This document shows positions 16,651-26,155 of a DNA stretch of 64,000 nucleotides, piece by piece (the stretch's first letter is position 1; every line of letters begins with the position of its first letter). This DNA is from Cohnella sp. GbtcB17 (GTDB lineage: Bacteria; Bacillota; Bacilli; Paenibacillales; Paenibacillaceae), in assembly GCF_019091135.1 (NCBI RefSeq), contig NZ_JAGXJW010000002.1:1-64000 (forward strand). The letters run 5' to 3'. The position numbers were made by a program, and so were the translations under genes. The notes under the pieces are model-generated. The model was not told the DNA's origin. It saw only the letters and a list, made by a program, of their open reading frames with translations, and ran no database searches.

Positions 16651-17172
16651 TCACCGGTTGAGAATGCCCAAATATTGGACCCAAGGGCCGACGTCCGTCT
16701 TGTATCGTTTCGCCATCGTCCTGACAATCTGCGCCAGATGCGTCAGATCGTGCACGACCCATGCGGAGATGAGCTCCCTGGCTTTGACCGTGCCGAACGC
16801 CGGATGTGTGCCAGTCCGCTCCAGCAGATCCTCACTGTCGACGATGGCTCGCAGTCGCTCGATGCTTCGGGTTCTGAGCACGGCGAATTCCTCGAGCTTT
16901 TGCTCCGTCGTTCGGCGCTCGGCGCCCAGATGCGCGAACCGGTCGAACACGGGAAACGGCTTGCTCTCGCCCTCTTCCAACAAAAACACAAGACGCGGAA
17001 TCCAATTCGTCCGCTCCCCGTCGATCAGGTGGCCGACGACTTCGTCCGCACTCCAGGTGCCTTCGCCTTCGTTGCAGTCCAGCCAGCCTTCGGGCAGTCC
17101 CGACAGGAACGATGTGAGCGTCTGCGGCGTGCGGCTGAGGATGGCGATCGCTTCTTCCAGGTTAAAATTCAC
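16651..17172 (-). CDS. DinB/YfiT-like four-helix metal-binding protein
   Basis: 173 residues, DinB_2 superfamily. The family metal ligands are visible: His in VVGHLIDGE (about residue 48) and the HDLTHLAQI pair near the C-terminus. Members include metal-dependent thiol transferases (bacillithiol S-transferases), so a detoxification role is possible. The start is GTG at 17170-17172 with AAAGGAGG directly upstream. It stands alone, with the 51-bp repeat array upstream. Confidence 0.85.
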   Translation of the reverse strand: MNFNLEEAIAILSRTPQTLTSFLSGLPEGWLDCNEGEGTWSADEVVGHLIDGERTNWIPRLVFLLEEGESKPFPVFDRFAHLGAERRTTEQKLEEFAVLRTRSIERLRAIVDSEDLLERTGTHPAFGTVKARELISAWVVHDLTHLAQIVRTMAKRYKTDVGPWVQYLGILNR

Positions 17173-17244
17173 GCAAAGTCCTCCTTTAGTGGAAAGGGTT
17201 TGATGGGGCGACGTTTGTTGGGGCTATGGGCAGGTTAGTCTCAG

Positions 17245-17652
17245 GTAGGAACAAATCTGCTCCGTCCGGGCGTTGGTGCGTCGCAGTAATCCTATGTAGG
17301 AACCAACTAGCTGCGTCAGAACGTCGCTGTGTCACGGTAATCCTATGTAGGAACAAACCCGCTCTGTCCGAGCGACGCCTTGTCACGGTAGTCCTATGTA
17401 AGAACAAATCCGCTTCGTCCGATCATCGCTGCGTTTCGGTAATCCCAGGTAGAAACAAACCCGCTCGGTCCATGCATCGCAGCAGCACGGTAGTCCCAGG
17501 TAGGAACAAATCGACTCGTCTGGGCGTCGCTGTGTCACGGTAGTCTCATGTAGGAACAAAATTCACTCTGTCCGCGCGTCGGTGCGTCGCGGTAGTCCCA
17601 AGTAGGAACAATTCCGCTCCGTCCGGGCATAGCTGCGTCACGATTGTCTCGA
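17245..17652. repeat. Tandem array of eight 51-bp units
   Basis: Eight degenerate copies begin (GTAGGAACAA or close) at 17245, 17296, 17347, 17398, 17449, 17500, 17550 and 17602. Each unit has GTAGGAACAAATCCGCT, then TCCG with variable bases, GCTGTGTCACGGTAGTCC. Spacing is 50-52, mostly 51. The period is a multiple of 3, which leaves frames open on both strands, but no start or ribosome site suggests a real protein. Unlike the 72-bp array the unit has no strong palindrome. It fills the gap between the DinB and DUF1801 genes; its function is unknown. Confidence 0.9.
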
Positions 17653-17679
17653 GCAGCGGCATTCGCGAGAACCCGGGCC

Positions 17680-18069
17680 TTAAGCCTTTTTGCCGCGCTT
17701 CGCTTCAGCCCGCGCCTTGTTCTGACTCGCTCTGTAGGCGGTGATTCGCCGGATCAGCTCAAGGGGCAGCGGCTTGTCCAGCGGAAATTGCACCGAGCCC
17801 TTCGCCCCCTTGTACGCCGACAGCTCGTCCTTAAACGACGCGATGCCGTCTGCGCCCGGGTAAAATCCGATATGGTTTTTGAATGCCGCGAAGTGGACCA
17901 GGTTGCCGTGCAGATCGAACGTCGGCATTTGGTAGCTGATCTTCTCCTTCGCTTCCGGCGCGGCCGACCGGATCGTCTCCCGGACTTCCTGCAGCAGCCG
18001 TTGAACTTCGGGCGGGAATGTCGCTATGTAGTCTTCCGTCGATGCGAACGAGTTACGGCTTTGATCCAT
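17680..18069 (-). CDS. DUF1801 (YdhG-like) protein
   Basis: 129 residues, matching the DUF1801/YdhG family, related to frataxin-like iron-chaperone folds. Typical segments are YIATFPPEVQRLLQEVRETI, the ISYQMPTF motif, and FAAFKNHIGFYPG. The basic tail (ARAEAKRGKKA) is common in the family. The ATG has AAGGGGCG upstream. Its function is not established; a link to iron or DNA has been proposed for relatives. Transcribed alone. Confidence 0.85.
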   Translation of the reverse strand: MDQSRNSFASTEDYIATFPPEVQRLLQEVRETIRSAAPEAKEKISYQMPTFDLHGNLVHFAAFKNHIGFYPGADGIASFKDELSAYKGAKGSVQFPLDKPLPLELIRRITAYRASQNKARAEAKRGKKA

Positions 18070-18209
18070 GGCCTCGCGCCCCTTTACAGATCGAATTGGA
18101 GATGACTCTATTTAGTATATTCGAAATGATCGTACAACGGAAAAGACAGGCCCGTGCGGGCTATGGGGAGGGCGCGTTAAAGGTGTGGAACAGGAAGCGA
18201 AATAGCAAA

Positions 18210-18242
18210 AACGGGACGAAGCCGAAAGCGCTTCGTCCCGTT
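18210..18242 (-). terminator. Terminator of the SDR gene
   Basis: AACGGGACGAAGC and GCTTCGTCCCGTT, a perfect 13-bp stem with a 7-base loop, followed on the minus strand by TTTT. It lies 39 bases past the SDR stop. Confidence 0.85.
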
Positions 18243-18280
18243 CCATCCTGCTTGCCGTAGACTGCTCCGCAACAGGCGAT

Positions 18281-19177
18281 TCAAGGCGTCGGCGTGCCGC
18301 CGTTCGCGTTCAGCGTCTCGCCGCTGACGTAGCTTGATTCCTGGCTCGCCAGGTACACGTACGCCGGCGCCATCTCCGCCGGCTGGCCCGGGCGGCCGAG
18401 CGGCGTCGTCTCGCCGAACTTCGCCAGCTTCTCCGTCGGTTGGCCGCCGGCGACCTGGAGCGGCGTCCAGACCGGTCCCGGCGCGACGACGTTGACGCGG
18501 ATGCCCTTGCTCGCCACCTGCTGGGCCAGCGCCTTGCTGAACACGTTGATCGCGCCCTTCGTCGTGGCGTAGTCGAGCAGAATCGGCGCAGGCTTGTACG
18601 CCTGGATGGACGACGTGTTGATGATCGTGCTGCCCGGCTGCATATGCTTGATCGCCGCCTTGCAGATCCAGAACAGGCCGTATACGTTCGTCTTGAACGT
18701 CGCATCGAACTGCTCGGTCGTCAGCTCCGCGATATCCGTCACGAACTGCTGCATGCCCGCCACGTTCGCGAGGATGTCAAGACCGCCGAGCTCGCGGACC
18801 GCGGTTTCGACCAGCTGCTCGCAGTAGGCCTCATCCTTCTGGTCGCCCGGCACTGCGACGGCCTTGCTCCCTGCCTCCTCCACCAGCTTGACGACCTGCT
18901 GCGCATCCGCTTCTTCCTCGGGCAAATACGACAGCACGACGTCGGCGCCCTCCCGCGCGAAGGCGATCGCCACGGCGCGGCCGATGCCGCTGTCCGCGCC
19001 GGTCACGATCGCCTTGCGTCCGGCGAGCCGTCCGGTGCCGCGGTACGTCCGTTCCCCGCAGTCGGGGATCGGGGTCATCTCGACCTGGAGTCCCGGCGGC
19101 TCCTGCTCCTGCATGTATTCGGGTCCCGCCTTCGGATACTGCTTCGTCGGATCCTGCATCGCATATTGGTCGGCCAT
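18281..19177 (-). CDS. Short-chain dehydrogenase/reductase (YghA/YhdF type)
   Basis: NAD(P)-dependent SDR oxidoreductase of 298 residues with the extra N-terminal arm ([20 protein letters not shown]) of the YghA/YhdF/general-stress subgroup. The cofactor motif [10 protein letters not shown] is at about 59-68, NVAG at about 138-141, the catalytic Ser in NTSSIQ, and the YATTK pair (Tyr/Lys) follows. The C-terminal [14 protein letters not shown] is typical. GGAGGG precedes the ATG. It is last in the row beta-helix protein, DUF4091, Gfo/Idh/MocA and SDR. The subgroup contains stress proteins, so a dedicated sugar role is not certain. Confidence 0.9.
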   Translation of the reverse strand: MADQYAMQDPTKQYPKAGPEYMQEQEPPGLQVEMTPIPDCGERTYRGTGRLAGRKAIVTGADSGIGRAVAIAFAREGADVVLSYLPEEEADAQQVVKLVEEAGSKAVAVPGDQKDEAYCEQLVETAVRELGGLDILANVAGMQQFVTDIAELTTEQFDATFKTNVYGLFWICKAAIKHMQPGSTIINTSSIQAYKPAPILLDYATTKGAINVFSKALAQQVASKGIRVNVVAPGPVWTPLQVAGGQPTEKLAKFGETTPLGRPGQPAEMAPAYVYLASQESSYVSGETLNANGGTPTP

Positions 19178-19258
19178 CGGATCATCCCTCCATTAAGCGC
19201 TTCGCGTTTTTAACTGATAGGCTTGAACTCCTTTCTATATAACCTTCCCGGCCCCGCT

Positions 19259-20581
19259 TTAAACGAGAAGGGCGTCCCAATCGATCTCGACCGTACGGCC
19301 GGCGGCCATCGAGGCGTCCGCGCGGAAGCCCGCCACGTGGCCGACGATCGACTGCGCCAGCGAGGTCGAATAGCCGGCATCGGGATCGCCCCGGACGACA
19401 CGCACGAAGTCCTCGACGAGCCGGTGATCGCCGCCACCGTGCATCTCGCCGGACACCTCGAGCTCGACCTTGCGCTCCGCGTACACGCCGTCCGACCGCC
19501 ATGGATCGGGATGGCGGACGACGAACGCGCCTTCCTCCAGCTCGCCGCAAATCTCCCCTTTGGTCCCCGTAATATGCACGGTTCTGCAAGCTTTGGCGGT
19601 CCCCCCGACCAGACTGTGCGCCGCCGTGCTCCCGTCCTCGAATTCGAACTGGACGACCTGATGGTCGACGATATCGTTGTCGCAGCGCCATACGCAGCGT
19701 CCGAACCGATTGTCGCCCGCCAGGCTCGCCAGCTTCTCCTTGTCGCTGAGCCGCACGCCGTCCAAATAACCCGGCCATACGTACACCGGCCACAGTCCCC
19801 GGTCCACATACAGCGTCTTGGCGGAATAGGGACATCCCGCCTCGATCGGGCAATCCGTCACGCATCGCGTGCCCGCGCCTTGCGGCGCCCGGTCTTCGCG
19901 GAATTGCGAGAGCCGGCCGAAGCTGCCGACCCGCATAGGCTTGATCCCCGACTTGAACCACGAGATCAGATCGAGATCGTGGCAGCATTTGGCCATCAGA
20001 AACGAGGACCCATCCCGCCCCCGGTTCGCGAACTTGCCCCGCACGAAGGCGGTCGCCATATGGTGATAATCGACGTTTTCCTCCGTCTGGATATGGATGA
20101 CGTCTCCGATCTCGCCGGCCCGGATGACCCGGTTCAGCGCCTGGTAAAAAGGCGCGTAGCGCAGCACGTGGCAAATCATGACCTTGCTCCCGTGCGTCTC
20201 GGCGACGCGATACAGCTCGAGCACCTCTTCCTCCGAGATGCCGATCGGCTTTTCCAGCAGTACGTCGTAGCCCCTGGCGAGCAGCGGCAGCGTCGTCTGC
20301 ACGTGAAGCCGGTCGAGCGTCCCGTTGATGACGGCATCGGCCATCTTCGGACGGGACACGAACGCGTCGAGGTCCGCGAAGCATCGGTCCGTCGGCAGGT
20401 CGTACAGGCTTGCCGTATGCGCCCGCCGCATCGGATCGGGCTCGACGACGCCGACAACACGCATCGCCTCCGGATGCTTTAGCGAATAAGAGGCATAGTT
20501 CATCGCGCGGCTGCCCGCGCCCACGATGACGACGTTGACCGGCTCGCCCTGCGCGACCGCCTTGTCGGAAGTTCCGTTCAC
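19259..20581 (-). CDS. Gfo/Idh/MocA oxidoreductase with cysteine cluster
   Basis: NAD(P)-dependent sugar or polyol oxidoreductase, 440 residues. The Rossmann motif VVIVGAGSRAMNYA is near residue 17-30, the family EKPIG motif follows at about 113, and KCCHDLDLISWF carries the conserved HDLD. A cysteine-rich insertion, CVTDCPIEAGCPY, then CVWRCDND, is shared with the homologue at 50.3-51.6 kb and probably binds metal or stabilises the fold. The start is GTG at 20579-20581 with AAAGGAG upstream. It follows a DUF4091 protein, and the two probably work on the same sugar. The substrate is unknown. Confidence 0.9.
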   Translation of the reverse strand: MNGTSDKAVAQGEPVNVVIVGAGSRAMNYASYSLKHPEAMRVVGVVEPDPMRRAHTASLYDLPTDRCFADLDAFVSRPKMADAVINGTLDRLHVQTTLPLLARGYDVLLEKPIGISEEEVLELYRVAETHGSKVMICHVLRYAPFYQALNRVIRAGEIGDVIHIQTEENVDYHHMATAFVRGKFANRGRDGSSFLMAKCCHDLDLISWFKSGIKPMRVGSFGRLSQFREDRAPQGAGTRCVTDCPIEAGCPYSAKTLYVDRGLWPVYVWPGYLDGVRLSDKEKLASLAGDNRFGRCVWRCDNDIVDHQVVQFEFEDGSTAAHSLVGGTAKACRTVHITGTKGEICGELEEGAFVVRHPDPWRSDGVYAERKVELEVSGEMHGGGDHRLVEDFVRVVRGDPDAGYSTSLAQSIVGHVAGFRADASMAAGRTVEIDWDALLV

Positions 20582-20606
20582 TTGGATTCACTCCTTTGCA
20601 AAATGA

Positions 20607-20633
20607 CGGCGCAGGACGAGTCGTCCTGCGCCG
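20607..20633 (-). terminator. Hairpin between DUF4091 and oxidoreductase genes
   Basis: CGGCGCAGGAC and GTCCTGCGCCG form an 11-bp stem with a 5-base loop, followed on the minus strand by TCATTTT. It is a weak terminator or attenuator, just before the ribosome site of the next gene, so some read-through is expected. Confidence 0.6.
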
Positions 20634-20646
20634 CGTTCGTATTAAC

Positions 20647-22308
20647 CTAGCCGATATGCGCCTTGATCGCCGCGTTCACCGATTCTCTCAAGCCGAGCAG
20701 CCATTCTGCGTCCCGCGGATACGCGCTGAACGTCAGCGGCTCATCCAGTCCTTCCTCGATCAGCGCGAGCACGCGCTCGCGGCCGATGAAGCGCTCGAGC
20801 AACTGCAGCGCGCGCAAGTCCTGAAGGGCTTCGTAGAACACCTCCATGCGGATCGACTCGACGGGCGTCCCGTCCGCCCCCGGGTAGACGAGAAACGCGT
20901 CGCCCGAAGGAAACGTGTTGCCCGCATCGGTCACGCGGTACGGATCGATCGCCTCGAGCGAATACTGCGAATTCCAGAAGTTGTAGCCCCAGTGCAGAAA
21001 CCCGGCGATTTGAAACTTGTAGAGCTGAATGCCGATCACGCGGTTGCGGGCCGACGGCATGTTGAAGAAGCGATTGGACACCTGCTTGTATTGCGCGCAG
21101 CAGTAGTAAGTCCACAGCTCCGGAACGCCCCGCTCCAGGAAAGGCCCGATATGATCGTTGGACGGTATCGGCCGCCGCACGAGACCCTGCTCGTAATATG
21201 CGTAGTCGGTGAGCGCGTCGATAATCGGCAGCTCGCCGAGATGCGCCTGCATCAGCTCGCTCGCACTGCGGTACCAGGGCATATGCTCTTCCAGCGGTTC
21301 GTCGGAAATGTGGAAGTAGCTGCGGTCCAGCAGCCCGTGCCGGCGAAGAAAGGCGACCAGACACGGCAGGAACGCGCCGAGGAACGCTCTGTATTCCTCG
21401 CCTGCGGAGTCCGTGTCCCAACCGAAAATCCGCCGGTACGTCCCGTTATCGTCGGCCATAATCTTTGGCGCATGCTTCGCACCCCATTGCGTGAACAGAT
21501 GCGAGAATTCAAAATACTGAATGCCGACGCGGTCGCACATCGCGACCCAGCGCTCCAGCCGTTCGAACCCGAAGATGTAGCAGTCCCCGTCCTTCGTCAC
21601 GTCCACCAGCTGAACCGTCGACCGCTCCCCGCCGACCGCAGTGTCGAGCGGCGGCGTGAACAGCGGCGTCAGCACCATGTTCATGCCGTGCCGCGCGGCC
21701 GTGTCCAGATAGCGCTCGATGAGCGACCAGTGCGCTTCGCCGAACACTTCGACGCCGTAATAGTTGGCCAGGCAATCGCCATGGAACCATTCGGTATGAA
21801 GGAGCGTCTGCGGAGGCAGCTCCGCATCGATCACCTCCAGCTCGAAGCGTTCCTCCCCGAGCGGTTCGCCGTCGTCGCCCGCGAACCGGACGACGACGGG
21901 ATGAATGCCCGCCGGGGTATCGGCATCGGTCGTTACCGTGACCCACACCGACCTCCACTGGTGGCGAAAACCGGTTATGCCTTTTTCCTCCTGAATCGGA
22001 TACAGCGGATCGGGATACAGCCCCGGCGTCGCCCGAAGAATGTAGTCGTCGTGGTCGTACTGGCTGGCCAGCTCCGCCGGCGACAATCCTACGGATCTGA
22101 TGGAGACGCGGTCTCCGAACACGGATTGCGCGCTCACGGCGATCTGCTTGGTCAGCCTCGGCGCGCGGTAGGCGACTTGAAAGGCGTAGGTCTCGCCCTT
22201 GAGCGCCGAGCCGCGCGAACGAGGAACCGCGCTTAGCGGTTCATCCGCGAATACTTTTTCCAGGGAATGCAGGCACCGGGTTTCGAATGGCGCGTCGGGG
22301 TGGGTCAT
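20647..22308 (-). CDS. DUF4091 glycoside-hydrolase-like protein A
   Basis: 553 residues, no signal peptide, so probably cytoplasmic. The N-terminal third is a beta-sandwich (AFQVAYRAPRL, GIHPVVVRFAGDDG), the middle a barrel-like part with YFHISDEPLEEHMPWY (an acidic pair likely catalytic), and the C-terminal DUF4091 signature is in SGDAFLVYPGADG, followed by SIRMEVFYEALQDLRALQLL. Some DUF4091 proteins are now regarded as glycoside hydrolases. AGAAGGAG precedes the ATG. It lies 61 bases downstream of the secreted beta-helix gene and probably acts on the imported oligosaccharide. A second member is at 42.5-44.2 kb. Confidence 0.85.
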   Translation of the reverse strand: MTHPDAPFETRCLHSLEKVFADEPLSAVPRSRGSALKGETYAFQVAYRAPRLTKQIAVSAQSVFGDRVSIRSVGLSPAELASQYDHDDYILRATPGLYPDPLYPIQEEKGITGFRHQWRSVWVTVTTDADTPAGIHPVVVRFAGDDGEPLGEERFELEVIDAELPPQTLLHTEWFHGDCLANYYGVEVFGEAHWSLIERYLDTAARHGMNMVLTPLFTPPLDTAVGGERSTVQLVDVTKDGDCYIFGFERLERWVAMCDRVGIQYFEFSHLFTQWGAKHAPKIMADDNGTYRRIFGWDTDSAGEEYRAFLGAFLPCLVAFLRRHGLLDRSYFHISDEPLEEHMPWYRSASELMQAHLGELPIIDALTDYAYYEQGLVRRPIPSNDHIGPFLERGVPELWTYYCCAQYKQVSNRFFNMPSARNRVIGIQLYKFQIAGFLHWGYNFWNSQYSLEAIDPYRVTDAGNTFPSGDAFLVYPGADGTPVESIRMEVFYEALQDLRALQLLERFIGRERVLALIEEGLDEPLTFSAYPRDAEWLLGLRESVNAAIKAHIG

Positions 22309-22369
22309 GGCGATTCTCCTTCTCTTGAACTAAGCTATCGATAACAATAACAATTCGTTATGAGGCATG

Positions 22370-25300
22370 CTATTCCTTGTCCTTGCCGGATTGGTCGTGC
22401 GGTACGTTGAGCGTCGCCGTGGCGACCGTGCTGTTGCCGGCTTTGTCGGTCGCCGTGTAAGTGACCGTATAGACGCGCCCCTTCTCCGCGCGCACCTGGA
22501 ACGACCGGGCGTCGGTGCCGACGGCAGCCTGAATGTCGTTCTGACTGCTGCCCGGCACATTGCTCGTCACCGAAGTGAGAACCACCGAGTCCACGCCCGA
22601 ATCCGCGTCATCGGCTGCGATCGTCGCATTCACGGTGACCATCTTGTGGTTCGGCGGCCACACGGAAGATTTGTCGAGCTGGACGGACAGCGTCGGATTT
22701 GTCGTATCCGGCGGCGGCGCATCGCCTTCGATCTGGACATCAAGGCTCGAGATGACCGCCTTTACAGGAAGCTTGCCTGCGCCCGAGTACATGCCGATGC
22801 CCGCGAGGAAGTCGCCGCCGGCGAATTCGACGGTCGTGCTGCCGATCGATACCCAGGCGCCGTCTTTCAGATAGAATCCTTCAACGTTGTTGCCCGTCTT
22901 CACCAGCTTCATCTGGAAAGGCGCGGAGATGTTTTTGCCCTGGAAGTCGAGCAGCAGGCCGGTCTGCGAGCCCCAATACTTCTGCTCGGCTACGGGCTTC
23001 TGCGCGTCCAGGATGCTCTCCTCGTTGCGGAACACGTAGCGCAGCACCTTGCCGGTGCCGTCCGTGCGGAAATGCACGTGCTTGGAGTCCGCCGTATCCT
23101 GCGCCCGGAACATGAGGCCCACCGAAGCCGGATCTCCCGCGCCGAGCGAATCGATCGTCGCCGTCAGCGTGACCGTCGCATTCGGATCGTTGACATGGAC
23201 AGGCTTGCTGAAGTAAATGAAGTCGTCGCTCGCGTTCCAGACGTTGTCCCCTTGGCCGATCAGGTTATAGGTCGTGCCGGACACCGTAGCGAAGCCGCGG
23301 CTATGCGAACCGTACGTCCGGATCGACCAATCGCCGATGGGCGTCTGGGCGCCGTTCGGGAACACGGTGACGACCGTCGAGGCCGCCTTGGTGATGCCGT
23401 CCTTGACGGCGATCGCTTCGACCGTGACCTGTCCCGGCGACAGCGCCGTGAAGGACGCATTGCCCCCGGTCACGCTATCGATGCGGAGCACGCTGCTGTC
23501 GCTGGACGTGAATTGCACGTCTGCCGTCGAAAGATCCGCGGCCTGGTCGTCCTGCTGCTTGCCGACGAGCGGAATCGTGCCCGTGTCGCCTGCCGTGAAG
23601 ACCGGATTCGGCAGGTTGACGCTGACTTCCTTGAGCAGCGAATCGCTGACGCCGGAGTCGAACGGCGTCGTCTCGAACAGCCCGAGATCGTCGGCGTAGG
23701 AGATGCCCGTCGTGGCGTTGCTCTTGTAGATGCGCACGCGCGCGCTCGTATTTTCCGGTCCCGTTCGGAACGTGACTTCTTTGCGGATATACGTCGTATC
23801 TTGGGAGGAGACGTCTTTGACCGTACCTGTGCCGGCAAAGTTGGTCACGCCGACATTGATCGTCTCGCCCGGTTCGTTATAAACCCACGCGACAAACTTA
23901 TATTCCGTGTCCGGCTTGAGACCGGTAACGAGTTGCTCGACGCCGCCGCCCTTGCCCAGCTTGAGGGTGACCTGATACCCCCGCTTCTTCCAGGCCGTCG
24001 TGCCGGCGATGTTGGACACTTGCTCCAGTGTCGTCGTCGCGGGCGTCCATACGAGCCAGTTGTCCAGCGTGCCGAAGCTGCTGTTCTTGACCAGGTTCAT
24101 ATACGGCGTGACGATCTGCGTATAAGCCGGGCTCGGCGGATTTGCCAAGTTCGGTCCGACCGTCCAGTCGGCGCCGCCGTACTCATAGGCACCCGCATCA
24201 GGCGCAGCTCCGACATAATCCTCCGTGATGCCTTCGATGAACGCGCCCGTATTGATCGCCGTCGAGCCGGCGCCAAGACGGAAGTTGCCGTTCGCCGCGT
24301 CGACGAAGTTCACGCCGCTGGCCGACAACGTATTGAACCCGCTGGCCGTGTCGGCCGTGAGTCCGACCTTGTTGGTGAAAATGTTGTTGTAGACGCGCGA
24401 GCCGTACAGCTCCTGATCGTAAGGCGCGGAGCCCCAGTAACCGACGCTGCTCACGTCGTTGTTCACGACGGTATTGTTGTAGATCAGCCGGTAATTGCCC
24501 GGCGTGTTGAGCTGAATGCCGACATTGTTGTTGAAGATCACGTTGTGATGGGCGACGACATTGGAAGCGAAGTTATCGAAGTACAGACCGACGCTCATGT
24601 CCGTGCCCTTGCTGTCGTGAATCAGATTGTGGTGAATCTCGCTGTTGCCCATGTCCGTGCCCCAGCTGTAGATGAGGGCGCCGTCGCGGGACAGCCACAT
24701 GCCGTCGTGGATGTCGTTGTACTGAATCTCCGCGCTGCCTCTGTTCCAGTAGAGGATGTAGCGCCCGGAATTGTACATGTCGTTGTGGCTGATCAGGTTC
24801 TGGGAACCCGTCGACAGCTTGACGACCGGATCGTAGGCCGCGAAGTAGCTGCCGTCGTGAATGGAATTGTTCACGATGCGGTTGTTGCTGCCGTCGATGT
24901 TGATCAGCGTGCCGGTCGAGTAGGCAATCTCGCTGTTTTTAATCTCGTTGTTGCTGCCGCCTACCGTGATGCCGCCATTCAGCTGATGAGGGACGGACGT
25001 GCCGTGCGATTCGGTCGAGAAGTACAAATACTCGGCCTTAATACCGTCGAGCACGTTGTAGCTTGCGCCGCCGTCCATCGGGATGCTGCCGGCGAACGTA
25101 TTCAGCCCTTTGAGATGGATGTAGGAGCGCCCGCTCAGATCGAACGTCTTGAGGCGCTGCTTGATCTCGACGTTCTGCGGCTGGCCGCCGTCCGGCGCCC
25201 ACAGATACACCTTGCGCGCGGCCGAATCGACGTACCATTCGCGCGGCGCGTCCAGCTCGCTGCGCACGCCGGACAGATAGAAGGTGGACCCGAGCTCCGG

Positions 25301-26014
25301 CCACATATAATCGAAGTTCTGGATGATCGTCGGGTACGTCAGCGTATGCGTCGCCGCGTCGTAGCCGGTGATCTTGGTCGATACCGGATTATACGCGTCG
25401 CCGCCCCGAATCCACATCGTTGCGCCGACCCAGTAATCGTCGGGCTGCGTCAGCTGATCGCTGGACAGCGTCGTCGCCGAGCCGCCGGTCGCGATGCCGA
25501 CATGCTGCTTCAGCTGGGGCAGCGTATAGTCGTCGATATTGGGCCATCTCGCCTCCCAGAGCGTCGTGACGTTCCCGCCGTCCCGAATGAACAGCTGGTT
25601 CTGGTCGCCCAGGCTGTTCATGCCCGCGGGCAGGTCGGCGACATAGATATGCCCCGAATCCAGCGTCCAGCCGCCGATCTGCTCGGCGCCGCTTACGACG
25701 ACGGTAGCGCCTGGCTCCGCCGCGTACGTAATGGGCATTCCGGACGTGCCGCTCTCGGCCGGCCTGACCGTCTCGCGATAAGTGCCCGAATCGATCAAGC
25801 ACGTATCGCCGGGGTGCATGACCGCTGCGCACTTGCCGATCGTCTGGAAGGGCGTCGCGGAAGAACCGTCCGCCGCGTCGCTGCCCGTCTTCGAGACGTG
25901 ATACGTGTTCACGGCAGCCTGGGCGCCCGGAGCAGGTACAAATCCGATAGCCAATAGTGCAATCATAAATGCCGCCATGCTGGAAACAAGCTTCGATCTC
26001 TGTTTCTTGTACAA
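22370..26014 (-). CDS. Secreted multidomain right-handed beta-helix protein
   Basis: 1214 residues, exported. A signal peptide ends near AQAA (about 34). Residues about 35-650 are a right-handed parallel beta-helix with a DUF1565-like start ([20 protein letters not shown]) and many coil repeats ([51 protein letters not shown]), as in polysaccharide lyases and some hydrolases. Then come a carbohydrate-binding-module-like domain (660-800, [14 protein letters not shown]), an Ig-like Big_2 domain (815-910), a DUF1349-like domain (915-1085) and a HYR-like domain (1095-1205). The start is TTG with GAGGAGG 9 bases upstream; an ATG in the neighbouring frame is too close to the site. There is no SLH domain, so it is probably released. 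An AAAGTGCA palindrome upstream points to AraC control. Confidence 0.88.
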   Translation of the reverse strand: MYKKQRSKLVSSMAAFMIALLAIGFVPAPGAQAAVNTYHVSKTGSDAADGSSATPFQTIGKCAAVMHPGDTCLIDSGTYRETVRPAESGTSGMPITYAAEPGATVVVSGAEQIGGWTLDSGHIYVADLPAGMNSLGDQNQLFIRDGGNVTTLWEARWPNIDDYTLPQLKQHVGIATGGSATTLSSDQLTQPDDYWVGATMWIRGGDAYNPVSTKITGYDAATHTLTYPTIIQNFDYMWPELGSTFYLSGVRSELDAPREWYVDSAARKVYLWAPDGGQPQNVEIKQRLKTFDLSGRSYIHLKGLNTFAGSIPMDGGASYNVLDGIKAEYLYFSTESHGTSVPHQLNGGITVGGSNNEIKNSEIAYSTGTLINIDGSNNRIVNNSIHDGSYFAAYDPVVKLSTGSQNLISHNDMYNSGRYILYWNRGSAEIQYNDIHDGMWLSRDGALIYSWGTDMGNSEIHHNLIHDSKGTDMSVGLYFDNFASNVVAHHNVIFNNNVGIQLNTPGNYRLIYNNTVVNNDVSSVGYWGSAPYDQELYGSRVYNNIFTNKVGLTADTASGFNTLSASGVNFVDAANGNFRLGAGSTAINTGAFIEGITEDYVGAAPDAGAYEYGGADWTVGPNLANPPSPAYTQIVTPYMNLVKNSSFGTLDNWLVWTPATTTLEQVSNIAGTTAWKKRGYQVTLKLGKGGGVEQLVTGLKPDTEYKFVAWVYNEPGETINVGVTNFAGTGTVKDVSSQDTTYIRKEVTFRTGPENTSARVRIYKSNATTGISYADDLGLFETTPFDSGVSDSLLKEVSVNLPNPVFTAGDTGTIPLVGKQQDDQAADLSTADVQFTSSDSSVLRIDSVTGGNASFTALSPGQVTVEAIAVKDGITKAASTVVTVFPNGAQTPIGDWSIRTYGSHSRGFATVSGTTYNLIGQGDNVWNASDDFIYFSKPVHVNDPNATVTLTATIDSLGAGDPASVGLMFRAQDTADSKHVHFRTDGTGKVLRYVFRNEESILDAQKPVAEQKYWGSQTGLLLDFQGKNISAPFQMKLVKTGNNVEGFYLKDGAWVSIGSTTVEFAGGDFLAGIGMYSGAGKLPVKAVISSLDVQIEGDAPPPDTTNPTLSVQLDKSSVWPPNHKMVTVNATIAADDADSGVDSVVLTSVTSNVPGSSQNDIQAAVGTDARSFQVRAEKGRVYTVTYTATDKAGNSTVATATLNVPHDQSGKDKE

Positions 26015-26089
26015 GAACCATACCTCCTCTTGTCAGATGGCGGATCGGTACAATCCGCACCTCATACAGTAGCAGGACAGCGCAGAAAA

Positions 26090-26112
26090 AAAAGTGCAAA
26101 ATCTGCACTTTT
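26090..26112. promoter_or_regulatory. AAAGTGCA palindrome upstream of the beta-helix gene
   Basis: AAAAGTGCA-AAATC-TGCACTTTT, a perfect 9-bp inverted repeat, 76-98 bases upstream of the beta-helix start. An almost identical element lies before the neighbouring AraC gene, so it is a likely regulator-binding site. It also lies 44 bases past the AraC gene stop, so a terminator role is possible. Confidence 0.65.
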
Positions 26113-26155
26113 CCCCCTTGTCGCGCTCAACGATATGGATTTTAGGATATTGCAC

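Noticed and set aside
17186..17543. Open frames in the 51-bp array
   Set aside because: Same artefact; no start sites.
3732..17652. CRISPR array
   Set aside because: The units are continuous degenerate tandem repeats without invariant repeats and unique spacers, and there are no cas genes.
19192..19205. AAGCGCTT core as a cre site near the SDR start
   Set aside because: Flanks do not fit the consensus and it lies in the leader between the oxidoreductase and SDR genes.
19182..20591. A 469-codon minus-strand frame overlapping the oxidoreductase
   Set aside because: Different frame from the well-supported Gfo/Idh/MocA protein; arginine/glycine-rich with no recognisable domain.
22367..25957. 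Very long plus-strand reading frame opposite the beta-helix gene
   Set aside because: Arginine- and alanine-rich, no ribosome site, no family features; it is the complement of a high-GC gene on the other strand.
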